Source: Bacillus_BD sp050389805
GTDB lineage: Bacteria > Bacillota > Bacilli > Bacillales > Cytobacillaceae
DNA: 64,000 nt
Direction: 5' to 3'
NCBI RefSeq assembly: GCF_050389805.1
Contig: NZ_CP130945.1
Coordinates: 1,674,001-1,738,000 of the forward strand
Each line of letters opens with the position of its first letter. Within the stretch, counting starts at the first letter, position 1. This document shows positions 26,401 to 35,953 of this stretch, in pieces. The notes beneath the pieces are model-generated. The model did no database searches. It saw nothing but the letters and a program-made list of their open reading frames with translations, and was not told where the DNA came from. A program made the translations under genes and the position numbers.

Positions 26401-26440
26401 GAAGCGGACTAAACTGTCCGCTTCCTGGGTGTTTTTACTT
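26401..26440 (+). terminator. Rho-independent terminator
   Basis: GAAGCGGAC (26401-26409) pairs with GTCCGCTTC (26416-26424), followed by a GTTTTT-containing tail. Confidence 0.75.
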
Positions 26441-26797
26441 TAGATAAAGAAATCAAAAAAAATTCTTTCATAAGCACGAGATTTCATTAGTTCCTCATAA
26501 TTTATGATCTACTACTTCAGGAACAATAATGAGAAACAATTATGTTTTTCAACATATTTTATTAATACACCAAGACTTTACCTCGCTTGTCTATTATGTG
26601 GAAATACTCGGTGAAGGTCGTTGGGGTGTCATTTGCGAAATATGACACGGTAGCTGAAGGAGTGGGGTATTTGAAAAATAGGGTAAAAGCAAGGGTTTAA
26701 TTAAACAGAGAAGTTTGGGAAATCATAGAAGTAAAGCAGTTTCAATGGCTTCAAGTGTAGACAATTGTCAAAATAACCGGAAACTTTATTTTAAATA
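26441..26797. other. Intergenic region, nothing recognised
   Basis: AT-rich spacer between convergent genes with no credible open frame, RNA or repeat that I can see. Confidence 0.5.
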
Positions 26798-26826
26798 AAA
26801 AAGGGATAAGGTTTTCCCTTATCCCG
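26798..26826 (-). terminator. Rho-independent terminator of the YeeE/YedE gene
   Basis: On the minus strand GGGATAAGG (26825-26817) pairs with CCTTATCCC (26811-26803) and is followed by TTTTTT. It lies a few bases after the stop codon at 26832. Confidence 0.8.
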
Positions 26827-26831
26827 GTAGT

Positions 26832-28103
26832 TTAGCAAAATGTATCTTTTGAGCTTGGATTTTTAAGGCCGAATAATGGGCGAATAAAGATGGCTAGGAA
26901 GGTTCCGAGTAAGGCCATGATAGCCCAAACCCATCCATGTAGACTAAAGGAAGAAATTCCGCCAAAATAAGCTCCAATGTTACAACCGAAAGCAAGACGG
27001 GAGCCATATCCCATCAGTAAACCACCAACGATAGAAGCTCCGGCAATACCTGGCTTTATTTTCTTCGGTTTAAATGTTCCTTGGAAAGAAGCAGCAATAA
27101 AGGCTCCTAAAATAATTCCAAAGTTCAGTACGCTTGTAGAGTCTGCTAAAACAGAGTTTGTCAAAGCTGCACCGTTTGGACCAGCAAAATAACCCCAGCT
27201 GGCTACATCGACTCCAGCCGTATTCAAGAATTTACCGCCCCAAAGAGCAAAGGCAGATGTAATTCCCCAAGGAGTTCCTCTAACGGTTAAGACTAAAGCA
27301 TTTAGTAGCGCTAGAATAATCCCTGCAACGAATAATGGCCATGAACCGCGCAATACTTTTTTCCAACCTGTTGTTGTCGCGAGTGGCTTCATCATTGGAG
27401 GGTTTTTCTTTTTCGCAATCTGAATCGTAATCCAGTATATTAAAGCAAATAATGCCATTTGAACGACCCAAGCGCCAAAATATCCAAGGTCTGTAGATGT
27501 TGCCAATGAAATCGGCGGCAGAGATGGTGTTTCCTCCATCCAAAAGTTGAAATGGTAGGCACCAAGAGTGGAACCCGTAATAAAGAAAATAAGCGTTAAG
27601 ATCATGGAAGATGAACCTCCGCCTAAATTATACAACGTCCCTGAAGCACAGCCATTTCCAAGCTGCATCCCGATTCCGAAAAGAAAAGCACCGAGTAGAA
27701 CAGGAATTCCGACAGGTGAGACATAACCTGCTGGCGTTGCACCGGTAAAACTAAATCCAGTACTTAGAATGATGGCAAATAGAGTAGTAGAAACGGCAAA
27801 CATCAGCATATGTGCTTGAAGTCCCTGTACATTTCCTACAGATACCAGTCTACGAAAGGCAGATGTAAATCCAAAACGAGCATAGAGCAACGTTGCTCCT
27901 AATGCTAAACCGATGATAAATAGTGATCCTTGTATCCAACCAGCTGTATTCACAATTGTGAACAGCAAGATAAGTGCAATAATAAGCCCAACTGAAACAT
28001 ATCCTTTTTGCATTGGGCTAAGATTTGTAACACGAGTAGTCGGATGCTTAACCCAGGATTGAAATTTTGGCTTAGATGTTGATTCTAAAGTAGTCTGTGA
28101 CAA
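26832..28103 (-). CDS. YeeE/YedE (TsuA-type) sulfur-compound permease
   Basis: About 423 residues with around ten membrane helices. It has the two hallmark half-repeats: GIGMQLGNGCASGTLYNLGG and, in the C-terminal half, RLAFGCNIGAYFGG. The conserved cysteines of these motifs relay thiosulfate in E. coli TsuA-type channels. Uptake of thiosulfate or another reduced sulfur species is therefore likely. TTG 28103 has AAGAGGTG at 6 nt spacing; the GTG at 28112 lies within that site. A LysR regulator is divergent to the neighbouring ATC operon, so sulfur supply is a common theme. Confidence 0.85.
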   Translation of the reverse strand: MSQTTLESTSKPKFQSWVKHPTTRVTNLSPMQKGYVSVGLIIALILLFTIVNTAGWIQGSLFIIGLALGATLLYARFGFTSAFRRLVSVGNVQGLQAHMLMFAVSTTLFAIILSTGFSFTGATPAGYVSPVGIPVLLGAFLFGIGMQLGNGCASGTLYNLGGGSSSMILTLIFFITGSTLGAYHFNFWMEETPSLPPISLATSTDLGYFGAWVVQMALFALIYWITIQIAKKKNPPMMKPLATTTGWKKVLRGSWPLFVAGIILALLNALVLTVRGTPWGITSAFALWGGKFLNTAGVDVASWGYFAGPNGAALTNSVLADSTSVLNFGIILGAFIAASFQGTFKPKKIKPGIAGASIVGGLLMGYGSRLAFGCNIGAYFGGISSFSLHGWVWAIMALLGTFLAIFIRPLFGLKNPSSKDTFC

Positions 28104-28193
28104 TCCATTCACCTCTTAAACATATAAAGTTAGTATGATTAATACAAATACTAATATTATTATAGTAACAATGAAAAGTAAAGTGGTATTTAT

Positions 28194-28325
28194 TGAAACA
28201 GGGGGACGGTTCTCTTTGTTTCACTAAATGTGCAGAACCGGTCCCCGTTTTCTATTAAGTACAATTCTCGAAAGAAGAGTTGTTGGAAATAGTAGTGAAA
28301 CAGGCAGAACCAACCCCATTTTTCA
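28194..28325. repeat. GGGACGG repeat, full-length copy A
   Basis: Begins TGAAACAGGGGGACGGTTCT and ends in a degenerate complementary end at 28300-28325; 132 bp. The interior (ATTCTCGAA, AATAGTAGTGAAACAGGCAG) is homologous throughout to the copy at 35954-36082. The complement of its last TCA (28323-28325) is the stop codon of the LysR gene. Confidence 0.8.
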
Positions 28326-29207
28326 CTGTAACTCCGTTTCGCCTTTTTGTGTTAGCCATTCTTTAATGAATGAAATGAGTTTTTTGGCTCCTGGAGACAT
28401 CGATTTAAAAGAGGTGGCAGCAATCCCAATCGAGCGATAATAATCTCCTTCCAGTGGAATGCAGCGAACGGATTCGGGGAGAAAATGTAAGGTCATTTCA
28501 GGTAAGATGCTGATCCCTAGCCCGTTTTGAACCATGGCAATAATGGTGGCATCCTCAGATATCTCATATTTGACTTTTGGCTTCATTTTATGTTTTTTTA
28601 ATATTCTTCTCACATCTTTATCGATACTTGATTTAGGCATAATAAACATTTCATCACAAAGTTGTTCCAATGAAATCTTCTTATGATCACTTAACGGATG
28701 GGCATCGGGTAAAATACATAGAAGTGGGTCTTTTTTAAGTGGAATGACTTCATAAACTTTTGAAACAGGTAAGGATAAAAAGCCAAAATCAATCGTACCA
28801 TCTAAAATCCATTGATCAATATCATCATAGTCTCCTTCAAACAATTTAATATCTATAAGGGGAAAGTCTTGATTGAATTGCAAGATGATGGAGGGCAGCC
28901 ACTGAATTGAAACACTTGGTAGAGTGCCAATCCGAACAACCCCGGTTTCGAGTCCATTAATTTTTGCAATTTCTTGTACCATTAATTCATTCCACTTTAA
29001 TATTTCACGTATGTAAATGAGGAGCTGTTCACCATTACTCGTTAACTTAATCCCCGATCGACCCCTAGTGATCAAACTAAATCCCACTTCTTTTTCAAGA
29101 CTTGCAAGCGAATGGCTTACAGCAGATTGGGTTAAACCAATGGCTTCAGCTGCTTTCGAGATACTGCCTGTTTCTACAATCGTTCTAAAAATTTCATATT
29201 TCATCAT
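28323..29207 (-). CDS. LysR-family transcriptional regulator
   Basis: About 294 residues. The N-terminal winged helix-turn-helix reads GSISKAAEAIGLTQSAVSHS, followed by the linker helix and a periplasmic-binding-like effector domain (GVVRIGTLPSVSIQWLP, NGLGISILPE). ATG 29207 or 29204 follows GGAGTG; an in-frame GTG at 29222 lies within the ribosome site. It is transcribed away from the ATC hydrolase operon across a region holding a dyad at 29250-29297, the usual LysR arrangement, so it probably controls that operon and itself. Sensing of a sulfur or cysteine precursor is inference. Its stop codon lies in the repeat. Confidence 0.87.
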   Translation of the reverse strand: MMKYEIFRTIVETGSISKAAEAIGLTQSAVSHSLASLEKEVGFSLITRGRSGIKLTSNGEQLLIYIREILKWNELMVQEIAKINGLETGVVRIGTLPSVSIQWLPSIILQFNQDFPLIDIKLFEGDYDDIDQWILDGTIDFGFLSLPVSKVYEVIPLKKDPLLCILPDAHPLSDHKKISLEQLCDEMFIMPKSSIDKDVRRILKKHKMKPKVKYEISEDATIIAMVQNGLGISILPEMTLHFLPESVRCIPLEGDYYRSIGIAATSFKSMSPGAKKLISFIKEWLTQKGETELQ

Positions 29208-29249
29208 AAATGTTTTATTCACTCCATGTATTAATATCTTTCATATAAC

Positions 29250-29297
29250 GTATTATAAATATTCATTTGATTTATATAAAGAGTGAATTTATAATAC
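29250..29297. promoter_or_regulatory. Candidate LysR operator dyad
   Basis: GTATTATAAATATTCA (29250-29265) is an inverted copy of TGAATTTATAATAC (29284-29297), with a 2-nt difference and an 18-nt centre. It lies between the divergent LysR gene and the ATC operon. Confidence 0.55.
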
Positions 29298-29437
29298 AAG
29301 TAATCTAGAGTAAATTCATAGGAATTATGTATTTTGGCTAACGTATAAAATTTATTCTTGAATCATAACGATAGATTCGTTGATAAGTAGAGATTGAAAA
29401 CGTTGAAAATAAGAAACCGAGAAAGTGAGTGTTCAGA

Positions 29438-30145
29438 TTGAATATTGAAAAACATGTTTTACCGGTATCTACCATGGAGGCTATGACAGCCAATATTTTC
29501 ACGGAAATTGAAACCATTGTCCTTTCAAAATTTAAAGATAATGGAAGAGAATTACTCCAACAAGGAATTGAAAAGTTTGGTTACAAAGATGCAGAAGATA
29601 TCGCGATTAAAGCGACAAAAGAAGGTGTCAACCATAGCTTATTCGATTATATTCCAAAAAATCATAACATGAATAACCAGTATCAAGGTCTGACTTCTTT
29701 CGCTTTGTTTTCAAAATTATTTGCACAAGTAGCAAAAGCGGTTGTTGATTTCTACGGTAAAGAAGGAGAAGAGGCGATTAAAGCAGGAGTCTATGCCTTC
29801 GGTGAAAAGCGTGGAAAGGGGATTGCCCAACGTGCCCGTGTGAATGGAGAGGATAATACGATTAACCACTATCTTTCTAATTATGATATGGGTAGAAGTG
29901 ATCTGTTCGAATATGAAAGTATTTTTCAGCCAGAGAATATTGAACAAACGTTTACGAAATGTCCACTAGGTCAGCAGTGGGCAGATGATGATATGCATAA
30001 ATATGGAATCCTGTATTGTCAGATGATTGACCCGGCAATTGCAAAAGGTTATAATCCTAAATTTGAAGTGGAACATGACAGATATATTTTAGAAGAAGGC
30101 GTTTGTCATTTTAACTTTAAATTAAAGGAAAGTAAGGAAGATTAA
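29438..30145 (+). CDS. L-2-amino-thiazoline-4-carboxylate (ATC) hydrolase
   Basis: About 235 residues matching the ATC hydrolase family: the C-terminal block has TFTKCPLGQQW, YGILYCQMIDPAIAKGYNP and EEGVCHFNFKL. The enzyme opens 2-aminothiazoline-4-carboxylate to N-carbamoyl-L-cysteine. The next gene, abutting at 30146, encodes an N-carbamoyl amino acid amidohydrolase type, the next step toward L-cysteine. TTG 29438 sits at a sensible distance from GAAAGTGAG; GTG 29429 overlaps that site. The pairing with the amidohydrolase strengthens the call. The exact thiazoline or amide substrate is not proven. Confidence 0.82.
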   Translation: MNIEKHVLPVSTMEAMTANIFTEIETIVLSKFKDNGRELLQQGIEKFGYKDAEDIAIKATKEGVNHSLFDYIPKNHNMNNQYQGLTSFALFSKLFAQVAKAVVDFYGKEGEEAIKAGVYAFGEKRGKGIAQRARVNGEDNTINHYLSNYDMGRSDLFEYESIFQPENIEQTFTKCPLGQQWADDDMHKYGILYCQMIDPAIAKGYNPKFEVEHDRYILEEGVCHFNFKLKESKED

Positions 30146-31366
30146 ATGATTAATATCTCGCGACTGTCTAAGCGTATTGAACAATTGTCAGAAATAGGTA
30201 GAACAGCAGATGATGGTGTGACGCGTTTTTCATATACAAATGAAGAATCCAAAGCAAATGAACTTGTCAGATCCTATATGGAAAAAGCAGGTTTAGAAAC
30301 ATCCTATGATACTGTCGGAAATTTAGTGGGTACGAAAAAAGGAAAAGAGGGTTATCCAACGATCCTTCTTGGTTCTCATATTGATACGGTTCCCAATGGT
30401 GGGAAATATGATGGGGCACTCGGAGTACTATCTGCTATTGAAGTATTGCAATCGATGGAAGAGCATCAGGTGGAGTTACATCATACGATTAAAATTTATG
30501 CGTTTAAAGATGAAGAAGGATCAAGATTTGGAATCGGCATGTTAGGGAGTCGCGCTGTTGCAGGTACATTGACATCCCAAATGCTTGAAGCTACGGATTC
30601 AAATGGAATCAGTATTAAAGAAGCAATGCAAAACGCAGGTTACCGATCCCAGCAAATCGAGAATGCAAAACTGGATGATGTCAAACTGTATCTTGAATTA
30701 CACATTGAACAAGGTAAAATACTCGAATCACATGACGTAGGAGTAGGAGTTGTAACAGGAATAGCTGGACCACTTTGGTTAAGAGTAAAAGTGGAAGGGC
30801 TAGCAGAGCATGCAGGTGCTACACCGATGAACCAACGAAAGGATTCATTAACTGGAGCGAGTCATATGATCCTTCAAATCGAGGAATTGGCTAAAAAGTA
30901 TCCGGAAGCTGTTGCAACCGTTGGTTCAATAAAAGTCCTGCCAAATGGGACAAATGTGATTCCTGGTTATACAGAATTTACGATTGATATCAGACATGTT
31001 CAAGAAAACATGCGTGACCAATTGGAACAGGATATTAAGAAAACCATCGAAACCATTGCAACCGACCGTGAACTAACCTATAACATTGAGGTCCTTCAAC
31101 GGGTTTCACCTGCACCATGTTCTGAAGAAATACAAACTGCTATTAAAAGTAGTATAGAAGAATTGGGAGTCCCGACAGTCGCATTGCCGAGTGGGGCTGG
31201 TCATGATGGAATGCAATTTAAGGATACATGGCCTATCGGGATGATTTTTGTCCGCTCCAAGGATGGTCTTAGCCATAATCCGAGAGAGTTTTCTTCAGAG
31301 GAAGATGTGGTGCTTGGAACAGAAGTCTTATACCGAACCCTTCTAAAATTAGATCGTTCACATTAA
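30146..31366 (+). CDS. M20-family N-carbamoyl-L-amino acid amidohydrolase (probable N-carbamoyl-cysteine hydrolase)
   Basis: A 406-residue Zn-dependent amidohydrolase of the hydantoinase/carbamoylase branch: GSHIDTVPNGGKYDGALG (metal His and bridging Asp), FKDEEGSRFG (Glu pair), LELHIEQG, and SGAGHDGMQF near the C-terminus. The family removes the carbamoyl group from N-carbamoyl amino acids, allantoate or ureido acids. It directly abuts the ATC hydrolase stop (TAAATG), and in Pseudomonas the same two activities convert ATC to L-cysteine. That pathway role is inferred here from the gene pair. Confidence 0.85.
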   Translation: MINISRLSKRIEQLSEIGRTADDGVTRFSYTNEESKANELVRSYMEKAGLETSYDTVGNLVGTKKGKEGYPTILLGSHIDTVPNGGKYDGALGVLSAIEVLQSMEEHQVELHHTIKIYAFKDEEGSRFGIGMLGSRAVAGTLTSQMLEATDSNGISIKEAMQNAGYRSQQIENAKLDDVKLYLELHIEQGKILESHDVGVGVVTGIAGPLWLRVKVEGLAEHAGATPMNQRKDSLTGASHMILQIEELAKKYPEAVATVGSIKVLPNGTNVIPGYTEFTIDIRHVQENMRDQLEQDIKKTIETIATDRELTYNIEVLQRVSPAPCSEEIQTAIKSSIEELGVPTVALPSGAGHDGMQFKDTWPIGMIFVRSKDGLSHNPREFSSEEDVVLGTEVLYRTLLKLDRSH

Positions 31367-31429
31367 AAACTGGAAAAACCAACGGCAATGCCGTTCATCA
31401 TTTAAATATATACTTTGGGGGAAAGAAAA

Positions 31430-32554
31430 ATGAAGAAAAGATTTTATAAAGCTTTATTAGGTGCAAGTTTAACAGGACTCCTTTTAGCAGGTTGCTCAAG
31501 TGGACAAGAAGCTGCAAGCGATGGATATGCAATCGGAATTGCACTTCCACTATCAGGTTCATCAGCAGAATATGGGGAAGATCTTAAGAACGGTGCTGAA
31601 TTAGCCGTCAAATTAGCGAATGATGCTGGTGGTATTGACGGAAAAGAAATTGAAACCGTGATTAAGGATGATAAAAGTGATCCAAAAGAAGCTACATCGG
31701 TAGCAAGTTCATTTGGAAACGAAAAATCAGTATTAGGTGTAGTTGGTCATTTCAATAGTTCTGCTACGTTAGCGGCAGCTCCAACTTATAATAAAAATCA
31801 ATTGGTTACTGTTGCACCTGCTTCAAGTTCACCAAACGTAACAGATGCTGGAGATTATATTTTCCGTGTTATTACGTCCGATGCATTTCAGGCTGAATTT
31901 GTAAGTGATTGGTCTTCAGAAGAAGGATTTAAAACTGCTGCAGTCATTTATGATCAAACTGATTTTGGAACAGGTTTAAAGGAGGTCTATACAGAACGCG
32001 CCGCTGAAAATGGGCTTGATATTGTGAATAGTGAATCATATGTAGCTGGACAAACAAAAGACTTTAGTACAATTTTAACGAAAATTAAACAAAATAGCCC
32101 TGATGTGATTTTTATTGGGGGATTAGCTAATGATGCGGCTACTATTACGAAACAAGCTAGAAATGCTGGAATTGAATCAGTATTTATCGGTGTAGATAGT
32201 CTTTATTCTGCGACTTTAACGGAACTTGGTGGAGAGAGTGTTGAGGGACTATTGCTTCCTGGTTTTTATGATCCAAACAGTGACCGTGAAGCAACACAAG
32301 CTTTTATCAATGCTTATAAAGAAGAGTACGGTAAAAGCCCTGGTGCCTATGCAGCATACTCTTTTGACTCTGCTTCTGTTTTAATTGAGGCTTTTAAATC
32401 AGGTGCAACAACAAGAGAAGAAGTAAAGGAAAAATTATACGATTTAGCTGATTTTGAGGGAGTTACTGGGAACTTAACATTCGATGAAAATGGGGATGTT
32501 GAAACCGAGCCTCAAAAGTTGATTGTTAAAGATGGTCAATTTGTAGCCTATTAA
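31430..32554 (+). CDS. livJ: ABC transporter substrate-binding lipoprotein, branched-chain amino acid type
   Basis: 374 residues with a lipoprotein signal (lipobox LLAGC). The mature part is a type-I periplasmic binding fold (IGIALPLSGSSAEYGEDLKN, then GVVGHFNSSATLAAAP), as in LivJ and amide- or urea-binding proteins. ATG 31430 follows GGGGGAAAG; an in-frame start at 31415 is upstream of that site. It is in an operon with the two hydrolases and LivHMGF-type genes. The likely ligand is ATC, a carbamoyl amino acid or a cysteine derivative rather than leucine, judging only from context. Confidence 0.87.
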   Translation: MKKRFYKALLGASLTGLLLAGCSSGQEAASDGYAIGIALPLSGSSAEYGEDLKNGAELAVKLANDAGGIDGKEIETVIKDDKSDPKEATSVASSFGNEKSVLGVVGHFNSSATLAAAPTYNKNQLVTVAPASSSPNVTDAGDYIFRVITSDAFQAEFVSDWSSEEGFKTAAVIYDQTDFGTGLKEVYTERAAENGLDIVNSESYVAGQTKDFSTILTKIKQNSPDVIFIGGLANDAATITKQARNAGIESVFIGVDSLYSATLTELGGESVEGLLLPGFYDPNSDREATQAFINAYKEEYGKSPGAYAAYSFDSASVLIEAFKSGATTREEVKEKLYDLADFEGVTGNLTFDENGDVETEPQKLIVKDGQFVAY

Positions 32555-32587
32555 GACCGCCCGAACGTTAAAAAGGAGTAGAAGAAC

Positions 32588-33460
32588 ATGCTTGCACAAC
32601 TAATCGTGAACGGTCTGATTATCGGTTCGGTCTATTCGTTGATAGCCTTAGGCTATACAATGGTTTATGGAATCCTTCGAATTGTTAACTTTGCACATGG
32701 CGATGTGATGATGTTTGGAAGTTTTTTAGGCTTGGTGTTCATGAAGACTTTCCAAATGCATTTTCTTGTAGCATTTACCCTTGCAGCTGTTTGTACAGCA
32801 ATATTGGGGATTGTCATTGAACGATTTGCTTATCGGCCGTTACGAAAATATGAAAGGATTGCTTCACTTATCAGTGCGATGGGTGTTTCAATCATACTAG
32901 CCAATTTAGCTCAATTAATTTGGGGTTCTGGTACACATAATTACGGAACCCCCTTTTCCATTAAGACTTACGAAGTGATGAATATTACGATTTCAAATTT
33001 GCAATTGATCATTTTAGGTACATCGTTTGTGCTGATGATCGCCCTTTACCTTTTTACCAATAAGACTAGAATGGGTGTGGCCATGAGGGCAACGGCTCAA
33101 AGTATCGAAAATGCGAGTTTGATGGGAATTAACATCAACTCCGTGATTGCGATGACATTTGGGATTGGATCCGTTCTAGCGGCATTAGCTGGAATACTCG
33201 TAAGTATGTACTATGATGCTGTTTATCCAACGATGGGCTATATGTTTGGACTTAAGGCATTTACAGCCGCCGTACTTGGGGGAATTGGTAGTATTCCAGG
33301 AGCCATGATTGGGGGCCTTTTACTAGGTGTTGTTGAAAATTTGGGCGGAACCTATATTTCAACGCAATATCAAGATATGATTGCCTTTGTCATTTTGATC
33401 TTAGTGTTAGTGCTAAGGCCGACAGGAATATTAGGGAAAAAGGATATTAAAAAAGTTTAG
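32588..33460 (+). CDS. livH: ABC transporter permease, LivH type
   Basis: A 290-residue membrane protein with about eight helices and LivH landmarks: GLIIGSVYSLIALGYTMVYG near the start, NFAHGDVMMFG, and KAFTAAVLGGIGSIPGA near the C-terminal coupling region. AAAAGGAG precedes ATG 32588. It forms the translocation pore with the next gene, LivM type. The stop is immediately followed by the livM start (GTG 33461). Confidence 0.9.
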   Translation: MLAQLIVNGLIIGSVYSLIALGYTMVYGILRIVNFAHGDVMMFGSFLGLVFMKTFQMHFLVAFTLAAVCTAILGIVIERFAYRPLRKYERIASLISAMGVSIILANLAQLIWGSGTHNYGTPFSIKTYEVMNITISNLQLIILGTSFVLMIALYLFTNKTRMGVAMRATAQSIENASLMGININSVIAMTFGIGSVLAALAGILVSMYYDAVYPTMGYMFGLKAFTAAVLGGIGSIPGAMIGGLLLGVVENLGGTYISTQYQDMIAFVILILVLVLRPTGILGKKDIKKV

Positions 33461-34414
33461 GTGAGAAAGTTGACAAACAAAAGATTACTCTATGTCATAG
33501 GTTTTGCAATCCTTCTTGGTTTGCCATTTTTTCTGGATTCCTGGAATAGCTATTTTCTCCATATTCTTATTATGTGTGGAGTCTATACCATCTTAACGTT
33601 AAGTCTAAACTTACTCGTTGGGTATTCAGGCCAATTTATTTTAGGACATGCTGCCTTTTATGGAATCGGGGCTTATGCTACAGCACTATTAATGATCGAA
33701 TTAGAATTGAGCTTCATCCCTGCGATTATTGGTGGAGCCCTTATATCTGGGCTTTTTGGTTGGATACTAGGTGGACTGGTGTTAAGAACGAGTGGGGATT
33801 ATTTAGGAATCGTTACATTGGGTTTCGGTGAAATCATTCGTCTTATTTTTGTAAACTGGATGTCGTTAACAAGAGGACCAATGGGGATACCAGGGATTCC
33901 ACCTGTTTCTCTATTTGGGTTTGAATTTTCGAGTTCCATTCATTATTATTTTCTCATTATTATTCTCGTCATCGCAACCATTTGGTTGATGCGTAAGATT
34001 GTTTATTCGGGAATTGGACTTTCCTTATTAACATTAAGAGAAGATAACACAGTGGCTGCTTCTGTAGGAATTAAACCATTTAAGATGAAATTATTTGTTT
34101 TTATTGTATCTTCTACGATTGCAGGGATTGCAGGAGGATTTTGGGCATCTTATATTTCTTACATCAGTCCGGATTCGTTCCAGTATATGGAATCCGTCAA
34201 TATCCTATCAATGGTTGTAATTGGGGGTTCGGGTAGTATTCCAGGATCGATTCTGGGTGCCTTTATTTTAACAATCTCACCAGAATTATTACGATTTACG
34301 AGTGAATATCGAATGATTATCATTGGTTTCATTATTGTGATCATGATGATTTGGAAACCTGAAGGATTCTTAGGTGAAAAATATAGAAGGAAAAACATTT
34401 ATGGAAAGGAATAA
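33461..34414 (+). CDS. livM: ABC transporter permease, LivM type
   Basis: A 317-residue membrane protein with LivM landmarks: LSLNLLVGYSGQFILGHAAF, LRTSGDYLGIVTLGFGEI and VIGGSGSIPGSILGA. It starts with GTG directly after the livH stop. Its 3' end overlaps the following ATPase gene by 14 bp, indicating coupled translation. Confidence 0.9.
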   Translation: MRKLTNKRLLYVIGFAILLGLPFFLDSWNSYFLHILIMCGVYTILTLSLNLLVGYSGQFILGHAAFYGIGAYATALLMIELELSFIPAIIGGALISGLFGWILGGLVLRTSGDYLGIVTLGFGEIIRLIFVNWMSLTRGPMGIPGIPPVSLFGFEFSSSIHYYFLIIILVIATIWLMRKIVYSGIGLSLLTLREDNTVAASVGIKPFKMKLFVFIVSSTIAGIAGGFWASYISYISPDSFQYMESVNILSMVVIGGSGSIPGSILGAFILTISPELLRFTSEYRMIIIGFIIVIMMIWKPEGFLGEKYRRKNIYGKE

Positions 34415-35180
34415 TGGGATGGATGCATTGCTTCACGTGGATTCCGTTTCAATTAATTTTGGTGGGATTAAAGCAATCCAAAATGTGAGTTTTCAATTGC
34501 AGAAGGGTGAAATTCTTGGCTTAATCGGACCGAATGGGGCAGGGAAGACAACATTATTTAATCTGTTTACCGGAATTTACACCCCTACATCAGGGACGAT
34601 TACCTTTAATGGAGAAGTCATTAACCGGATGAAGCCTTATGTTCGAGTAAGAAAAGGGATTGCACGTACGTTTCAAAATATCCGATTAATTAAGAATTTA
34701 ACGGTACTGGAAAATGTATTGAATGCACATCCAGCTGTAAATACGGAACGATTCTTTACAGTCCTTTTTCCAGGAAAAAAGACAAAAGCGAAACGCAAAC
34801 AAAATGTGAAAGATTGTATTGAAGTGTTGAAGATTGTTGGGATGGAAGATAAGCTCGATGTTTTGGCGGGTAATTTACCATACGGGGAGCAACGATTAGT
34901 TGAAATTGCCAGAGCGCTGGTTACAGGATGTCAGCTTCTTTTGCTGGATGAGCCTGCAGCAGGAATGAATCATGTGGAACGCCAGAAGCTAATCGAGATC
35001 ATTCAAACGATTGCGAAACAATATGAAAAAACTATTTTGATCATTGAACACGATATGAGGCTCGTCATGAATTTAGCGAAAAACGTGGTGGTTCTTGATC
35101 ATGGAGAAAAAATTGCTGAAGGACCAGGAGAAGTCATACAGCATGATGAAAAAGTTGTTAGGGCTTATTTAGGTGAGTAA
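34401..35180 (+). CDS. livG: ABC transporter ATPase, LivG type
   Basis: About 259 residues: Walker A GPNGAGKTT, the LivG-type ARTFQNIRL, signature region LPYGEQRLVEIARAL, Walker B LLLLDEPAAGMN and IIEHDM. Possible starts are ATG 34401 (AAGGA upstream) and ATG 34419 (AAAGGA); the earlier start gives an overlap with livM. It powers the importer together with the LivF-type ATPase. Confidence 0.9.
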   Translation: MERNNGMDALLHVDSVSINFGGIKAIQNVSFQLQKGEILGLIGPNGAGKTTLFNLFTGIYTPTSGTITFNGEVINRMKPYVRVRKGIARTFQNIRLIKNLTVLENVLNAHPAVNTERFFTVLFPGKKTKAKRKQNVKDCIEVLKIVGMEDKLDVLAGNLPYGEQRLVEIARALVTGCQLLLLDEPAAGMNHVERQKLIEIIQTIAKQYEKTILIIEHDMRLVMNLAKNVVVLDHGEKIAEGPGEVIQHDEKVVRAYLGE

Positions 35181-35183
35181 ACG

Positions 35184-35915
35184 ATGAATATACAAAATGA
35201 AAGAAATAATATCCTTGAACTCTCAGATGTGACCATTAAATATGGAGCGATTACAGCCGTTCGAAATGTGAGTCTTCATGTGAAAAAAGGGCAAATTGTC
35301 GCATTAATTGGGACAAATGGTTCAGGGAAAACGTCGATTTTAAAGGCAATCTCTGCTATCACACCGGTAGATAGCGGAGAGATTACCTTTAATGGAAACC
35401 TTATCAATAAAGTGCCAACTCATAAAATTGTTCATTCTGGCATTTCACATGTACCAGAAGGAAGGGGGATTTTCCCCGAATTAAAGGTTTATGAAAACCT
35501 TCGAATTGGGGCTTATACCCGTAAGGATAAGGCTGAGATAAAAGCAGATGAGGAGAACATGTATCGTTTATTCACTCGTCTAGCTGAAAGAAAAAACCAA
35601 GTGGCAGGGACGCTAAGTGGTGGGGAACAGCAAATGCTTTCTATTGCCCGTGCCCTAATGGCTAGACCTCAGTTGCTTTTACTAGATGAACCTTCCATGG
35701 GGCTTGCTCCAATTATGGCGAAAGAAATTTTTAAGATCATTAAAGAGATTAATGAAATGGGCACAACGATTTTACTAATTGAACAAAATGCAAATCTAGC
35801 CTTATCGATTTCGGACTACGGCTATGTCATCGAAACCGGGGAAGTCGTCTATAAAGGCGATCAGCAAGAATTGATGAACGATAGTAAGATCAAAGAAATT
35901 TATTTAGGAATTTAA
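35184..35915 (+). CDS. livF: ABC transporter ATPase, LivF type
   Basis: 243 residues: Walker A GTNGSGKTS, the LivF-typical HVPEGRGIFPELKVYENL, signature LSGGEQQMLSIARAL, and Walker B LLLLDEPSMGLAP. ATG 35184 lies 3 bp after the livG stop. It ends the operon; a weak GGACAG/CTGTCC hairpin follows at about 35919-35942, then the full-length repeat copy at 35954. Confidence 0.9.
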   Translation: MNIQNERNNILELSDVTIKYGAITAVRNVSLHVKKGQIVALIGTNGSGKTSILKAISAITPVDSGEITFNGNLINKVPTHKIVHSGISHVPEGRGIFPELKVYENLRIGAYTRKDKAEIKADEENMYRLFTRLAERKNQVAGTLSGGEQQMLSIARALMARPQLLLLDEPSMGLAPIMAKEIFKIIKEINEMGTTILLIEQNANLALSISDYGYVIETGEVVYKGDQQELMNDSKIKEIYLGI

Positions 35916-35953
35916 TGGACAGGGGGCTTGAACCTCTGTCCTATTTTGTGTTC

